64,000 nucleotides of DNA from Micrococcus sp. 2A (GTDB lineage: Bacteria > Actinomycetota > Actinomycetes > Actinomycetales > Micrococcaceae): assembly GCF_039519235.1 (NCBI RefSeq), contig NZ_CP154351.1, forward strand, positions 434,001 to 498,000, written 5' to 3'. The translations under genes were made by a program, and so were the position numbers. The notes under the pieces were generated by a model, which was not told the DNA's origin, did not search any database, and saw only the letters and a list, made by a program, of their open reading frames with translations. Shown piece after piece: positions 46,749-57,030 of the stretch; the first letter of the stretch is position 1, and each line of letters opens with the position of its first letter.

Positions 46749-48851
46749 GTGCCCCGCCCCGTCGCCTCGAACTCCGCCTACTTCCCCGGCCTGGACGGCC
46801 TGCGCGCGCTCGCGGTCCTGCTCGTGGTGGCCTACCATCTGGGCGTGCCGCACGCCTCCGGCGGCCTGCTCGGCGTGGGCGTGTTCTTCACGCTCTCCGG
46901 CTTCCTCATCACCGCGCTGCTGCTGCGCCGGCACGAGCGGCACGGCGAGCTCGACCTCAAGGACTTCTGGATCCGCCGCTTCCGGCGCCTGCTGCCGGCC
47001 GTCGTCCTGGTGCTGATCGCCGTGCTGGCCGCCACCGCGCTCGTGGAGCCGGGGGAGTGGGACGAACGCGTCGGCGAGTCCCTCGCCGCCCTGTTCTACG
47101 TGGCCAACTGGCACACGATCCTCACGGGCGGCAGCTACTTCGAGCAGATGGACGGCCCCGGGCCGCTGGACCACCTGTGGTCCCTCGCCGTGGAGGAGCA
47201 GTACTACCTCGTCTGGCCCCTCCTTCTGCTCGGGCTGCTGGCCCTCACCCGCGGCCTGGGTGGACGGCGGCGCACCGTGGTGCTGTTCGTCGTCGTCGTC
47301 CTGCTGGGCACGGCGTCCATGGTGCTGCTGGCTCTCCTCGCGGATCCGCTGGGGGACACGACGCGGGCCTACGAGGGCACCGACACGCGGGCCGGCGGCC
47401 TGCTGTGGGGCGCGGCCCTCGCGCTCCTGTGGCGGCCCGCGAGCGTGGGGCGGGTGCGCGGCGCGGCCGTCTGGGCCCTCGACCTCGTGGGCGTCCTGGG
47501 CCTCGCCGGGATCCTGGCCCTGGTGGCCACCACGGACCAGGACTCGCCCTCCCTCTACACGTGGGGCATCGCCGCGCTGACCGTGGCCACGTGCGCCGCC
47601 GTCCTTCCCCTCGTGCACCCCGCGTCCCGGCTCGGCCGCGTCCTCGGCGTCGCGCCGCTGCGCTGGATCGGCGCGCGCAGCTACGGGATCTACCTGTGGC
47701 ACATGCCCGTGGTCGCCTTCCTGCCGGACCGCGCGCTCTACGGCCAGCCCGTGCTGCGCGGGGCCCTCATCCTGGGGCTCACCCTGCTCATCGCGGCCCT
47801 GTCCTGGCGGTTCGTGGAGGACCCCATCCGCCACCACGGCCTCCGCGCCGTCCTGACGGGCCGCGCGCCCGCGCGGCGGTCCGGGGCGGAGGGGGAGACG
47901 ACGTCGGGCGCCTCCGCGCGCTCGCGAGGGTCCCGCGGGGTGCGGTCCGGCCTGGCCGCGGCGGCCGTGGCCGTGCTCGCCGCGGCGGGCCTGGCCGGGC
48001 TGACGGCCCTGCCGCAGACCTCCACCAGGGAGATCGTGGCGCAGGCCGGGCACGCGGACCCGGCAGTGCAGGACGCCGACCCGGCTCAGGGCGCCTCCAC
48101 GCCGCCCGGGGAGGGCCTCGGCTCACCCGTGACGGCCCCGGCCTCCGCGGCGAGCCCGTCGGCCGCCGCCTCGTCGGCCCCCGCGCCCGCCACGACCTCC
48201 TGCACCGAGGTGGTGCACATCGGCGACTCCAGCTCCCTGGCCTCCGGCAACACCGACGCGACCGTGATCAAGGACCCCGCCCTGCGCATCACGGCCCAGT
48301 ACGAGGACGTGGGCGTGGAGGAGGTCGTGGAGGACATCCGGCCCGGGCGCGGGATCGTCGAGCGCTTCGAGAAGGACCCGGGCCAGACCAACGCCGTGCA
48401 GGCCATCACGGCCCATCTGCCCGGCCTCGACCCGGACGGCTGCTTCGTGGTCAACGTCGGCATGAACGACGCTGCCCTCTTCACCAAGGTGGACATGTGG
48501 GACCAGCGGGAGCCGCGGATCGACATGGTGATGAAGGCCGCCCAGGGCCGACGCGTCCTGTGGGTGGACGTGATGCTGATGCCGTGGGCCGCCCTCCCGA
48601 ACTACACCATGGAGGGTGCGGCCCGTTTCAACGAGGGGCTCGTCGCCGCCACCGAGCGCCACCCCAACCTGTGGGTCTACGACTGGGCGCACGACGCGGC
48701 GGACCGCCCCGAGTGGTTCGGTGAGAAGGACTCCCTCCACAACACCGTGGCGGGGGCGGTCGCGAAGGCCGCGAACATGGCCGAGGCCCTCACGCTGGCC
48801 TTCCCCGCGGGCCGGGAGCCCTCCACGGAGCGGGTCATCGTCGTCGGGTGA
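46749..48851 (+). CDS. Membrane acyltransferase (OafA/YrhL type) with SGNH hydrolase-like domain
   Basis: A 700-residue protein. Residues from about 10 to 375 form an acyltransferase-3 membrane domain with ten or so spans (LDGLRALAVLLVVAYHLGV, GVGVFFTLSGFLITALLL, LWSLAVEEQYYLVWPL). A linker with another membrane span follows (about 395-420), then an extracytoplasmic SGNH domain with G492-D493-S494 and a late D661-xx-H664 (DSLH). Such proteins O-acetylate cell-envelope polysaccharides or peptidoglycan. The target glycan is unknown. The start is GTG with GGAAGGAC upstream. TACCCT at 46673-46678 is a possible -10. Confidence 0.9.
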   Translation: MPRPVASNSAYFPGLDGLRALAVLLVVAYHLGVPHASGGLLGVGVFFTLSGFLITALLLRRHERHGELDLKDFWIRRFRRLLPAVVLVLIAVLAATALVEPGEWDERVGESLAALFYVANWHTILTGGSYFEQMDGPGPLDHLWSLAVEEQYYLVWPLLLLGLLALTRGLGGRRRTVVLFVVVVLLGTASMVLLALLADPLGDTTRAYEGTDTRAGGLLWGAALALLWRPASVGRVRGAAVWALDLVGVLGLAGILALVATTDQDSPSLYTWGIAALTVATCAAVLPLVHPASRLGRVLGVAPLRWIGARSYGIYLWHMPVVAFLPDRALYGQPVLRGALILGLTLLIAALSWRFVEDPIRHHGLRAVLTGRAPARRSGAEGETTSGASARSRGSRGVRSGLAAAAVAVLAAAGLAGLTALPQTSTREIVAQAGHADPAVQDADPAQGASTPPGEGLGSPVTAPASAASPSAAASSAPAPATTSCTEVVHIGDSSSLASGNTDATVIKDPALRITAQYEDVGVEEVVEDIRPGRGIVERFEKDPGQTNAVQAITAHLPGLDPDGCFVVNVGMNDAALFTKVDMWDQREPRIDMVMKAAQGRRVLWVDVMLMPWAALPNYTMEGAARFNEGLVAATERHPNLWVYDWAHDAADRPEWFGEKDSLHNTVAGAVAKAANMAEALTLAFPAGREPSTERVIVVG

Positions 48852-48905
48852 GAGCCGCACCCCCCGGCGCACCCCCGACCGGGCCCATGCGACATACTGG
48901 GGCCC

Positions 48906-50129
48906 ATGCCCGCCGACGCCGCCCGCACCGATCCCGCCCGCCCGCCGCGCCAGGCGGGGGTTCCGACCCCCGCCGAGAACATGGCCACCCACCTCCAGGA
49001 GAGCTGGAACCGGTGGCACCGTGCCCGCGCCCTGCGCGCCGGCCACGTGCCCACGGCCATGGCGTTCACGGGCTACGGCTCCACCTCGTGGGTGCGGGTC
49101 TTCTCCCGCGTGGTGATCGCCAACGACGCCGACTTCCTCAACGGCCGGCGTCTGTCCAAGGTCGTGGCCGACGGCGTGCGAGGCTGGCGCAACTTCGTGG
49201 CCCCGCCCATGGCGTACGCCGAGGTCACGGTCACCGTGGGGGAGCGGACCACCACGGTGCGCGCCGACCGCATGGGTGTGGTGGACGCCGTCATCGACGT
49301 CCAGCTGGAGCCCGGCTGGCAGACCGCCACGCTGGACGTCGGCGACGAGGAGTCCGTGACCATGGACCTCTACATCGCGGACCCGGCGGCGCGCGTCGGC
49401 CTCGTCTCGGACATCGACGACACCGTGGTGGTCACGTCCCTCCCTCGCCCGATGCTGGCCGCGTGGAACTCGTTCGTGATCGACGAGCACGCCCGCACGC
49501 CCACTCCGGGCATGGCGGTGCTGCTGCGGCGCATCGCCGAGCTGGAGCCGCACGCGCCCGTGATCTACCTGTCCACGGGCGCATGGAACGTGGCGCAGAC
49601 CCTCTCCCGCTTCCTGGGCCGCAACCTGTACCCGCTGGGCGCGCTGCTGCTCACCACGTGGGGTCCCACGAAGGACCGCTGGTTCCGCTCCGGCCAGGAG
49701 CACAAGGTCACCCAGCTCCAGCGCCTGGCCGAGGAGTTCCCGGACATGCAGTGGATCCTCGTGGGCGACGACGGCCAGCACGACCCCGAGATCTACGCCG
49801 ACTTCGCGCATCGCCACCCGGACAAGGTCAAGGCGATCGTGATCCGTCAGCTGACCCCCTCGGAGGCCCTGCTCGCGGGCGGCCGCGCGGAGGGCACCCG
49901 TCAGTCCACCCCCGGCATCCCGTGGTGCTACGGGCCGGACGGGGCCGCCCTGTCCGAGCAGCTCGAGAAGCTGCGCATCCTGCCCGTGGAGTTCGTGGAC
50001 GTGCACCCGGAGGGCTGGCGGGAGGACATCCTGGGCGACGACGCGACGGCGCTGGGAGTGCGAGAGACGTCGGACGAGGCGGCGGAGGACGACGCGCTGG
50101 CGCGGCGTTCCGTGGCGGAGGGCTCGTGA
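48906..50129 (+). CDS. APP1-type phosphatidate phosphatase (DUF2183)
   Basis: A 407-residue protein with a C-terminal DUF2183 domain related to yeast App1 phosphatidate phosphatase. The HAD-like motif D169-I-D171-D172-T is visible (VSDIDDTVVVT), with a later conserved LVGDDGQHDPEIYADF and a VIYLSTGAWN segment. It may dephosphorylate phosphatidic acid or another lipid phosphate. CATACT (48893-48898) lies 7 nt before the ATG, the leaderless arrangement. Its stop overlaps the GTG start of the thioesterase gene (GTGA at 50126), so the two are coupled and may act on the same lipid or acyl pool. Confidence 0.85.
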   Translation: MPADAARTDPARPPRQAGVPTPAENMATHLQESWNRWHRARALRAGHVPTAMAFTGYGSTSWVRVFSRVVIANDADFLNGRRLSKVVADGVRGWRNFVAPPMAYAEVTVTVGERTTTVRADRMGVVDAVIDVQLEPGWQTATLDVGDEESVTMDLYIADPAARVGLVSDIDDTVVVTSLPRPMLAAWNSFVIDEHARTPTPGMAVLLRRIAELEPHAPVIYLSTGAWNVAQTLSRFLGRNLYPLGALLLTTWGPTKDRWFRSGQEHKVTQLQRLAEEFPDMQWILVGDDGQHDPEIYADFAHRHPDKVKAIVIRQLTPSEALLAGGRAEGTRQSTPGIPWCYGPDGAALSEQLEKLRILPVEFVDVHPEGWREDILGDDATALGVRETSDEAAEDDALARRSVAEGS

Positions 50130-50581
50130 CCGGCGCCGCGGAGCTGCGCTCCGTGGAGGTGCGCATCCCGCTGCGCTGGGCGGACATGGACGCCTACGGC
50201 CACATCAACAACATCGCCGTGGTGCAGCTGCTCGAGGAGGCGCGCGTGGCCGCGTTCGGCGTCCCCTCGGGGACGGGCGCGGGCGGCGGGGCGACGGTGC
50301 CGATCGACCTGCTCGAGGGCGTCGGCGAGGGCGTGCGCACGTTCATCTCCGAGCACACCGTGAAGTACCGCGCGCAGATGCCGTACCGGCCCGTGCCGCT
50401 GCGCGTTGTCGTGAGCGTGGACGCGGTGAAGGCGGCATCCGTGCACGTGGGCTACCGGCTGCACGACGGCGTGGACGACGCCCTGTGCGCCACCGCCACG
50501 TCCGTCATGGTGTTCGTCGACGGCGCCACCGGCCGCCCGGTGCGAGTGACCCCGGAGCAGCGGGCGGCACTGGCCGGCTGA
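50126..50581 (+). CDS. Acyl-CoA thioesterase (4HBT/hotdog family)
   Basis: A 151-residue hotdog-fold thioesterase: VRIPLRWADMDAYGHINNI holds the catalytic aspartate and the conserved GHINN turn, followed by RVAAFG and EHTVKYRAQMPYRPVPLRV. It hydrolyses acyl-CoA or a related thioester. It overlaps the APP1-type phosphatase by 4 nt. It is followed by a palindrome and a convergent AbiEi/DUF559-like gene. Confidence 0.88.
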   Translation: MTGAAELRSVEVRIPLRWADMDAYGHINNIAVVQLLEEARVAAFGVPSGTGAGGGATVPIDLLEGVGEGVRTFISEHTVKYRAQMPYRPVPLRVVVSVDAVKAASVHVGYRLHDGVDDALCATATSVMVFVDGATGRPVRVTPEQRAALAG

Positions 50582-50605
50582 GGTGGGCCGCTGACCGGTC
50601 GGCAG

Positions 50606-50656
50606 CCGCCCAGCGACATCACCGCCGTGCAGCACGGCTGCGATGTCGCAGAGCGG
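50606..50656. repeat. Palindromic repeat, copy 1
   Basis: GCGACATC (50613-50620) pairs with GATGTCGC (50642-50649), and GCCGTGC (50624-50630) with GCACGGC (50632-50638), separated by a 3-nt mismatch. The copy at 51880-51936 shares CCGCCC-GCGACATCACCGC on the left, ACGGC in the centre and GATGTCGCAG-GCGG on the right with the same spacing. It lies between convergent stops (50581, 50712) and could act as a terminator. Confidence 0.75.
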
Positions 50657-50711
50657 AGGTCGACCGCTCGGGCTCGCAGAGTCGAGACAGGGCCCGCGGG
50701 ATGGCCGCGGA

Positions 50712-51770
50712 TCAGACCGAGCGGGGGACGCCCGCGGCGGTGAGGATCCGCGCCAGCCGGTCCGGCCGCAGGAGATCGCCCCACGTCCAGTGCGCGCCCG
50801 CCCGGGTGACCAGCTGCAGGGCCACCTCCCGTTCCTTCTCCCGGCGGATGCTGGCGCGGCGGGCCGTGTCGTCACCGTCGAAGAACGACAGGTCGTACTT
50901 GCCCAGCCCGTCGAACTCCCCGTACACCCGCACCTGCTCCCACCAGAAGTCCGTGCGGGCCACCTCGCGTCCGTTCGCATCCCGGTGGCGATGCTGCAGC
51001 GCCGTGGGCGGGACGAAGCCGAGCTCGTGGAGGATGGCCCGGCTGTAGGACTCCCCGGCGGATTCCGCCCGCGCGTCCGCGAAGTGCCAGGCCCGCTCGA
51101 ATCGGCGGAGGGCGGCCGCGGATTCGAGTCGGCTCTCCGCCTGCCTCGCCCAGCGTGCGGCCTCCTCGGGCCGGGCTCGGACGAGCGCGTCCAGCGGGGC
51201 CACGGCGTCGCGGAACGGGGTGGCCGCCCCCAGCACCAGCAGCACCGTGGGCAGCGGATCCGCCAGGACGGTTCCCAGGCTCTGCCCGTCCGACAGGACG
51301 GCCCCGACCGGCTGAGGCGCGGCGGGGGCCGCCTCTGGCAGCCCCCATCGGGGTCGGCGGCGCGGCGGGACGGGAAGCCGGCGATCGTGGGCCACCACGG
51401 AGGGGGCGAAGGGACGGCGGATCAGCGGCCCGGCGCCGTGATGCCCGGGCGAGGGGGCGCGCAGCTCGAGCGCGGGCGGCTCGACGGCCGGCCCCAGACC
51501 GTGCAACCGGGCCGCGGTCAGGCCCGTGAACACCGTCGCGGGGCGGGCGATCGAGAGGGCGACGGCGGACACGACCGCCCTGTCCCACGGACGCAGCGCG
51601 GCCCAGTCGCCGGCGCTGATGTAGACGCGCGGGCAGAGCCGCACGAGGACCCCGCGGGTCCAGGCGCGTTCGAGACGGCGCCGCGCCGCCCCGTCGTGGG
51701 GGTCCGCCGCGCTGAGCAGGGGCCCGCGTCCCGGGAGCAGCGCACGCGCGTGGTCGGAGAGCTGGGTCAT
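50712..51770 (-). CDS. AbiEi-like/DUF559-type protein (predicted nuclease-like fold)
   Basis: A 352-residue protein of a type common in Actinobacteria and often annotated as AbiEi-family antitoxin domain protein. The N-terminal winged-helix part resembles AbiEi (RRRLERAWTRGVLVRLCPRV, YISAGDW, FTGLTAARLHGLG). The C-terminal part resembles DUF559/Vsr-type endonuclease folds: AGESYSRAILHELG, QHRH, RTDFWW and YGEFDGLGKYD. No AbiEii toxin partner is adjacent. Its role is unknown; defence is possible. GACACT (51783-51778) lies 7 nt before the ATG. Two related palindromes bracket it. Confidence 0.7.
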   Translation of the reverse strand: MTQLSDHARALLPGRGPLLSAADPHDGAARRRLERAWTRGVLVRLCPRVYISAGDWAALRPWDRAVVSAVALSIARPATVFTGLTAARLHGLGPAVEPPALELRAPSPGHHGAGPLIRRPFAPSVVAHDRRLPVPPRRRPRWGLPEAAPAAPQPVGAVLSDGQSLGTVLADPLPTVLLVLGAATPFRDAVAPLDALVRARPEEAARWARQAESRLESAAALRRFERAWHFADARAESAGESYSRAILHELGFVPPTALQHRHRDANGREVARTDFWWEQVRVYGEFDGLGKYDLSFFDGDDTARRASIRREKEREVALQLVTRAGAHWTWGDLLRPDRLARILTAAGVPRSV

Positions 51771-51879
51771 GCGGCCCAGTGTCGTGGGCCCGTCCGGGGC
51801 GCGAGGGGTCGACCGCGCCGGACGGTGGAGGGCACCCGCCGTCGGGGGTCCTGTGCAGGAGTCGGGTGCCCTCGAACGA

Positions 51880-51936
51880 CCGCCGCCCTGCGACATCACC
51901 GCGCGTCAGAACGGCGGTGATGTCGCAGGGCGGCGG
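51880..51936. repeat. Palindromic repeat, copy 2 (23-bp perfect stem)
   Basis: Arms at 51880-51902 and 51914-51936 are exact reverse complements around an 11-nt loop. It is the second copy of the element at 50606-50656, in the same orientation. It lies just after the gdhA stop codon and 110 bp upstream of the AbiEi-like start, so it may terminate gdhA and insulate the next gene. Confidence 0.8.
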
Positions 51937-51964
51937 AGGATCACGGAAGGGGCAGGGCCGGGCC

Positions 51965-53398
<1,434 letters not shown>

Positions 53399-53438
53399 TC
53401 ATCCTGGCATGTGAGCTGGTTCATGACGGAATTGAGGC

Positions 53439-53459
53439 GCGGACCGTCGGATGGTCCGC
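53439..53459. promoter_or_regulatory. Inverted repeat upstream of gdhA
   Basis: GCGGACC (53439-53445) and GGTCCGC (53453-53459) flank a 7-nt spacer in the 182-bp space between gdhA and the upstream glycosyltransferase gene. It could be the glycosyltransferase terminator or an operator for gdhA. A CAGGAT box nearer gdhA is a weak -10. The rest of the space shows nothing more. Confidence 0.35.
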
Positions 53460-53487
53460 ATGCTGAGACGGTCGGGCCCCGCTCGCC

Positions 53488-54705
53488 TCAGCCGAAGACG
53501 CGGTGGGCCAGCAGGGCCGGCGAGGTGAGGAGACGCCGCGCCAGCTCGCCGCGGCGGCGGTGCTGCACGTGGATGGCCTTCTCGTAGTAGCCCACGAGCT
53601 GCTCGCACAGCACGGGCCACGTGCGGCCCTGCACGGACTCCCACGCGGCGTGCGCGAAGGCGGCGCGCTTGACGTCGTCGTACACGAGGTCGGCGACGCG
53701 GTCCCGCATCTCGTCGAGGTCGCCGGGCTGGTAGATCCAGCCGGTGCGGGAGGAGTCCACGATGTCCAGCGGGCCGCCGCGGCCCACGGCCACGACGGGC
53801 ACGCCCGAGGCCATGGCCTCCTGGAGGGTCTGACCGAAGGTGTCCGACTCGCCGGGGTGCACGAACAGGTCCAGGCTGGCCACGTGCCGGGCGAGGTCCT
53901 CGCCTCCCTGGAAGCCGGCGAAGCGGGCGCCGGGCAGCTGGCGCTCGAGCGTCTCGCGCAGGGGGCCCGAACCGATGACGACGAGGCGCGTGCCGGGCAG
54001 GTCCGCGAGCGCGCGGAGGTCCTCCACCTGCTTCTCGTGCGCCAGACGCCCCACGAAGCCGATGAGGCGCTCGCCGTGGGGGGCCAGCTCGGCGCGCAGC
54101 GCCTCGTCCCGCTTGGCGGGGTGGAAGCGGCGGGAGTCCACGCCGCGGCCCCACAGGTGCACGCGGCGCACGCCTACGCGGTGCAGCTGGCGCACGGTGA
54201 ACGACGACGGCGCGAGCGTGAGGGTGGCCGTGTTGTGCAGGCGGGCCACGTGGTTCCAGAGCACGTCCTCGAGCCACGGGAGCCCGTACTTGGTGGCGTA
54301 GCGCGGCACTTCGGTCTGGTAGACGGCCACGGAGGGGATGCCGAGCTCCTCGGCGGCCTGCACGCCGCGCCAGCCGAGCACGAACGGGGAGGCGATGTGC
54401 ACCACGTCCGGGCCGAAGTCCGCCAGGATGCCGCGCAGGCGGGCCACGGTGCCGGCGGCCACGCGCACGGACGCGTAGCCGGACATGGGCATGGAGGGGA
54501 GGGCGTGCACGGGGAAGCCCTCGACCTCGCGGGGGGCGTGGCCGGCGCCCGCGCGCTGGGTCCAGCCCGCGGTCCACGAGGCGGCGGGGGCGATGACGAT
54601 GGCCTCGTCGCCGCGCTCCCGCAGGTGACGCAGCACCTGGAGGATGGAGTTGGTGACCCCGTTCATGTGGGGCAGGAAGGACTCAGCGATCACGGCTACA
54701 CGCAC
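53488..54705 (-). CDS. GT4-family glycosyltransferase (MgtA/PimB-like mannosyltransferase)
   Basis: A 405-residue GT-B glycosyltransferase. The N-terminus RVAVIAESFLPHMNGVTNSI is typical of the MgtA/PimB group that adds mannose to glycolipids of Corynebacteriales and Micrococcus lipomannan. The C-terminal Rossmann half has FVGRLAHEKQVEDL, VVIGSGPLRETLE, and the EX7E region HPGESDTFGQTLQEAMASG. It likely acts on the cytoplasmic face, using GDP-mannose and a diacylglycerol- or inositol-based acceptor. The start is GTG; TACGCT (54717-54712) lies 6 nt upstream, so it is probably leaderless. It is divergent from the PerM-like gene. Confidence 0.85.
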   Translation of the reverse strand: MRVAVIAESFLPHMNGVTNSILQVLRHLRERGDEAIVIAPAASWTAGWTQRAGAGHAPREVEGFPVHALPSMPMSGYASVRVAAGTVARLRGILADFGPDVVHIASPFVLGWRGVQAAEELGIPSVAVYQTEVPRYATKYGLPWLEDVLWNHVARLHNTATLTLAPSSFTVRQLHRVGVRRVHLWGRGVDSRRFHPAKRDEALRAELAPHGERLIGFVGRLAHEKQVEDLRALADLPGTRLVVIGSGPLRETLERQLPGARFAGFQGGEDLARHVASLDLFVHPGESDTFGQTLQEAMASGVPVVAVGRGGPLDIVDSSRTGWIYQPGDLDEMRDRVADLVYDDVKRAAFAHAAWESVQGRTWPVLCEQLVGYYEKAIHVQHRRRGELARRLLTSPALLAHRVFG

Positions 54706-54834
54706 AGGGCCAGCGTAGGGGCCGCGGGCCACCGCACGGGCATGTCCCGGCGACCCGCCGGTGGCCCGAGGGTGAACGTTCGGTGACCCCGCCGTGCCCG
54801 CGCCCGGCCGGCCGCGGGTGGCACCATAGAGGGG

Positions 54835-56496
54835 GTGAGCCGCCGAATGCCCCCTCTCCTGCGCCCCCTGCCCCTGCCGCTCTGGCTCCAAGGGGTGGTG
54901 GAGGCGCTCGTGACGGCGCTGATCAGCCTGCTCATCGTGCTGATCCCCACCCTGCTGGTGTGGGTGACCGGCGGGTTCCACCGTCCCCGCATCGACGACG
55001 TGCTGCAGGTGGGCGGAACCCTGTGGCTCGTGCAGCACGCCGTGCCCGTCACGGTCACCACCACCCTGCCCTCGGCCGCGGAGCCGAGCCTCGTCGGGAC
55101 GGCGTGGCTCGTGCCATGGGGGCTCACCCTCGTCCCGCTCGCGCTCAGCTGGCGCGCCGGGCGGCGGCTCGCCCGGGCCTCGTACCGCGATCAGGCGTGG
55201 CAGGCCTTCGCGGGCGCGGTGGCCGCCTACGCGCTCGTCGGCCTGACCGTGGCCCTGCTGCCGGCCCACGGGGAGCTCACGGTCTCCCCGTGGGCCGGCA
55301 CCCTGCTGCCCGCCCTGCTCTTCACGGGCGCGGCGCTCGCGGGCGCCCGCCGGGAGGCCGGCACGTGGGCCCACCTGATCGGCGTGGACCTCACCGAGCG
55401 GATCGCCCGCCGGTCCCAATACGAGCGCTGGGCCGGCACGTACGCGTGGTCGGTGGTCCGCGCCGCCGTCGTGGCGCTCGTGAGCCTCGCCGGCCTGTGC
55501 GCGCTCCTGGTCGCGGGGCGCCTCGTGGGCGAGTGGACCGCCGTCGTGCACCTCTACCAGGAGGTCGGCGCCGGGACGCTCGGCGGGACCATGCTCACGC
55601 TCCTGCACGTGGGCTACCTGCCCACCTTCACGGCGTGGGCCGCGGCGTGGACGGCGGGCCCCGGGTTCTCCGTGGGCTCGGACAGCCTGTACTCGGCCTT
55701 CGGGGCGACGGCGTCCGCTGCCCCCGCGCTGCCCGTCTTCGCCGCGCTGCCCGCGCCGGGGCAGCCATGGCATCCCGTGTTCGTGCTGGTCCCCGTGCTC
55801 GCCGGGGCCGTCGCCGGCTGGTGGCTGCTGCGCGAGGGGGAGAACCACCTCGACGACTGGCTCGACGCCCGCTTCCCGAACCGCGCCGCGTCCCTCGCGC
55901 TCTCCACGCTCGCGCTCTCGGTGCTCCTGGGCCTCGTGGCCGCGCTGCTCGCGCTGCTCCCGCTCGCCCTCACCAACGGGACGCTCGGGGTGGGCACGCT
56001 GACGCAGATCGGGTCGAACGTGGGGGCCGTCGCGGCTGCTCTGGCCGGGTGGCTCGCGCTGGGCTGCGCCGTCGGCTATCTGGCGGCCCTCGCCCTGCAG
56101 GACCGCCCGTGGGAGGGCGCGCGGGCCCGCGCCGGGACCGCGGCGCGGCGCGGGGCCGCCGGCGGTGCGTCGGCCGTCCGGGACCGGGCGCTCGCCACGG
56201 GTGCGCGCGTGCGCTCTGCGGGGGAGGGGCTGCTGGTGCGGGGACGACGCGCGGGCCAGGACGGGTGGGCCGCCGCGCGCGCACGCATGCCGCGCCGCGG
56301 GTCCCGGGCCGTGACACCCCAGGACGCGCCGACGCCGTCGGGCTCCGGCTCGAGCGCCGCGCCGTCTGCGGGCGAGGCACCCGCCTCCGGTCAGGCAGCC
56401 GCCGCCGGTGAGGCTCCCGCCCGTCCTGCGGCACCGGCCGATGCTGGACGTCGGACCCCACGGTCCCGACCGCGGCCGCGCCGCGCCCTGGACTGA
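54835..56496 (+). CDS. PerM-like multi-span membrane protein (DUF6350)
   Basis: A 553-residue membrane protein with about ten hydrophobic segments through residue 430 and a long Ala/Arg/Pro-rich cytoplasmic tail after that. Its place directly upstream of purN-purH matches Rv0955 (PerM), a cell-division-related membrane protein in Mycobacterium tuberculosis, and the overall shape fits DUF6350. I infer a division or envelope role from that. The GTG start is preceded by a weak CACCAT box 7 nt upstream; an ATG four codons on is the alternative. It converges on a small membrane-protein gene with 16 bp between. Confidence 0.75.
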   Translation: MSRRMPPLLRPLPLPLWLQGVVEALVTALISLLIVLIPTLLVWVTGGFHRPRIDDVLQVGGTLWLVQHAVPVTVTTTLPSAAEPSLVGTAWLVPWGLTLVPLALSWRAGRRLARASYRDQAWQAFAGAVAAYALVGLTVALLPAHGELTVSPWAGTLLPALLFTGAALAGARREAGTWAHLIGVDLTERIARRSQYERWAGTYAWSVVRAAVVALVSLAGLCALLVAGRLVGEWTAVVHLYQEVGAGTLGGTMLTLLHVGYLPTFTAWAAAWTAGPGFSVGSDSLYSAFGATASAAPALPVFAALPAPGQPWHPVFVLVPVLAGAVAGWWLLREGENHLDDWLDARFPNRAASLALSTLALSVLLGLVAALLALLPLALTNGTLGVGTLTQIGSNVGAVAAALAGWLALGCAVGYLAALALQDRPWEGARARAGTAARRGAAGGASAVRDRALATGARVRSAGEGLLVRGRRAGQDGWAAARARMPRRGSRAVTPQDAPTPSGSGSSAAPSAGEAPASGQAAAAGEAPARPAAPADAGRRTPRSRPRPRRALD

Positions 56497-56512
56497 GCGC
56501 GACGCCGGGGCC

Positions 56513-56992
56513 TCAGCCCGCCTGCGGCAGCCCGGTGAGCTCCTCCACCTGACGCGTGAACTCCGCGGCGCACTCCTGCTGGGCCCGCACGGTGAGGGCG
56601 GAGGCGGTGCACTGCTCGAGCTGGACGGTCTGGTTCCACGCGAGCAGGGGCAGGGCGCCGATCGTGAGGCCGAGGAGGCCCAGGGCGATCCCGGCGGCGG
56701 CCGCCGCACGTCCGGCGCCCGTCGCCCCGGCGCCGGACCCGCGGGAGCCCGCGCTGCCCGCGCCGCTGCGCCCGGCGCGGCGGGAGACGGTCCAGGTGCG
56801 CACGCCGAGCACCACGGCGGCCAGGGCGAGCGCGAGCGTCAGCAGCTTCCACGGCAGCGGGAGGGAGAACGCCCCGATCATCCCCAGCAGGGCCGCGGAC
56901 TGCCACAGCAGCAGCCGTCCGACGCGGGCGCGGCCGGGATCCGGGGCGCCGTCGGGGGTGCGGGAGGTCGGGGGAGGCAGGGGCTCGGACAC
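56513..56992 (-). CDS. Small membrane protein of unknown function
   Basis: A 159-residue protein with a Pro-rich N-terminus and three hydrophobic segments (SAALLGMIGAFSLPLPW, LTLALALAAVVLGVRTW and AAAAGIALGLLGLTIGALPLL), and a C-terminal extracytoplasmic part carrying two cysteines (LEQCTASAL and QECAAEF). Paired cysteines outside the membrane may form a disulfide. No family recognised. The GTG start has TAGGGT (57004-56999) 6 nt upstream. It is divergent from purN with 38 bp between starts. Confidence 0.65.
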   Translation of the reverse strand: MSEPLPPPTSRTPDGAPDPGRARVGRLLLWQSAALLGMIGAFSLPLPWKLLTLALALAAVVLGVRTWTVSRRAGRSGAGSAGSRGSGAGATGAGRAAAAAGIALGLLGLTIGALPLLAWNQTVQLEQCTASALTVRAQQECAAEFTRQVEELTGLPQAG

Positions 56993-56998
56993 CCCCTC

Positions 56999-57024
56999 AC
57001 CCTACGAGACGCCCGCCCTACGAT
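56999..57024. promoter_or_regulatory. Divergent leaderless promoters of the small membrane protein and purN
   Basis: Within 38 bp separating the two start codons are TAGGGT on the minus strand (57004-56999), 6 nt from the GTG at 56992, and TACGAT on the plus strand (57019-57024), 6 nt from the ATG at 57031. There is no room for a 5' leader on either message, so both should be leaderless. Confidence 0.65.
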
Positions 57025-57030
57025 GGGGGC

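Noticed and set aside
50712-51770. Complete AbiE toxin-antitoxin system
   Set aside because: Only the AbiEi-like half is present. The neighbours are a thioesterase and gdhA, with no AbiEii nucleotidyltransferase.
50606-51936. CRISPR array suggested by repeated palindromes
   Set aside because: Only two copies exist, 1.3 kb apart with a gene between them. There are no regular spacers and no cas genes.
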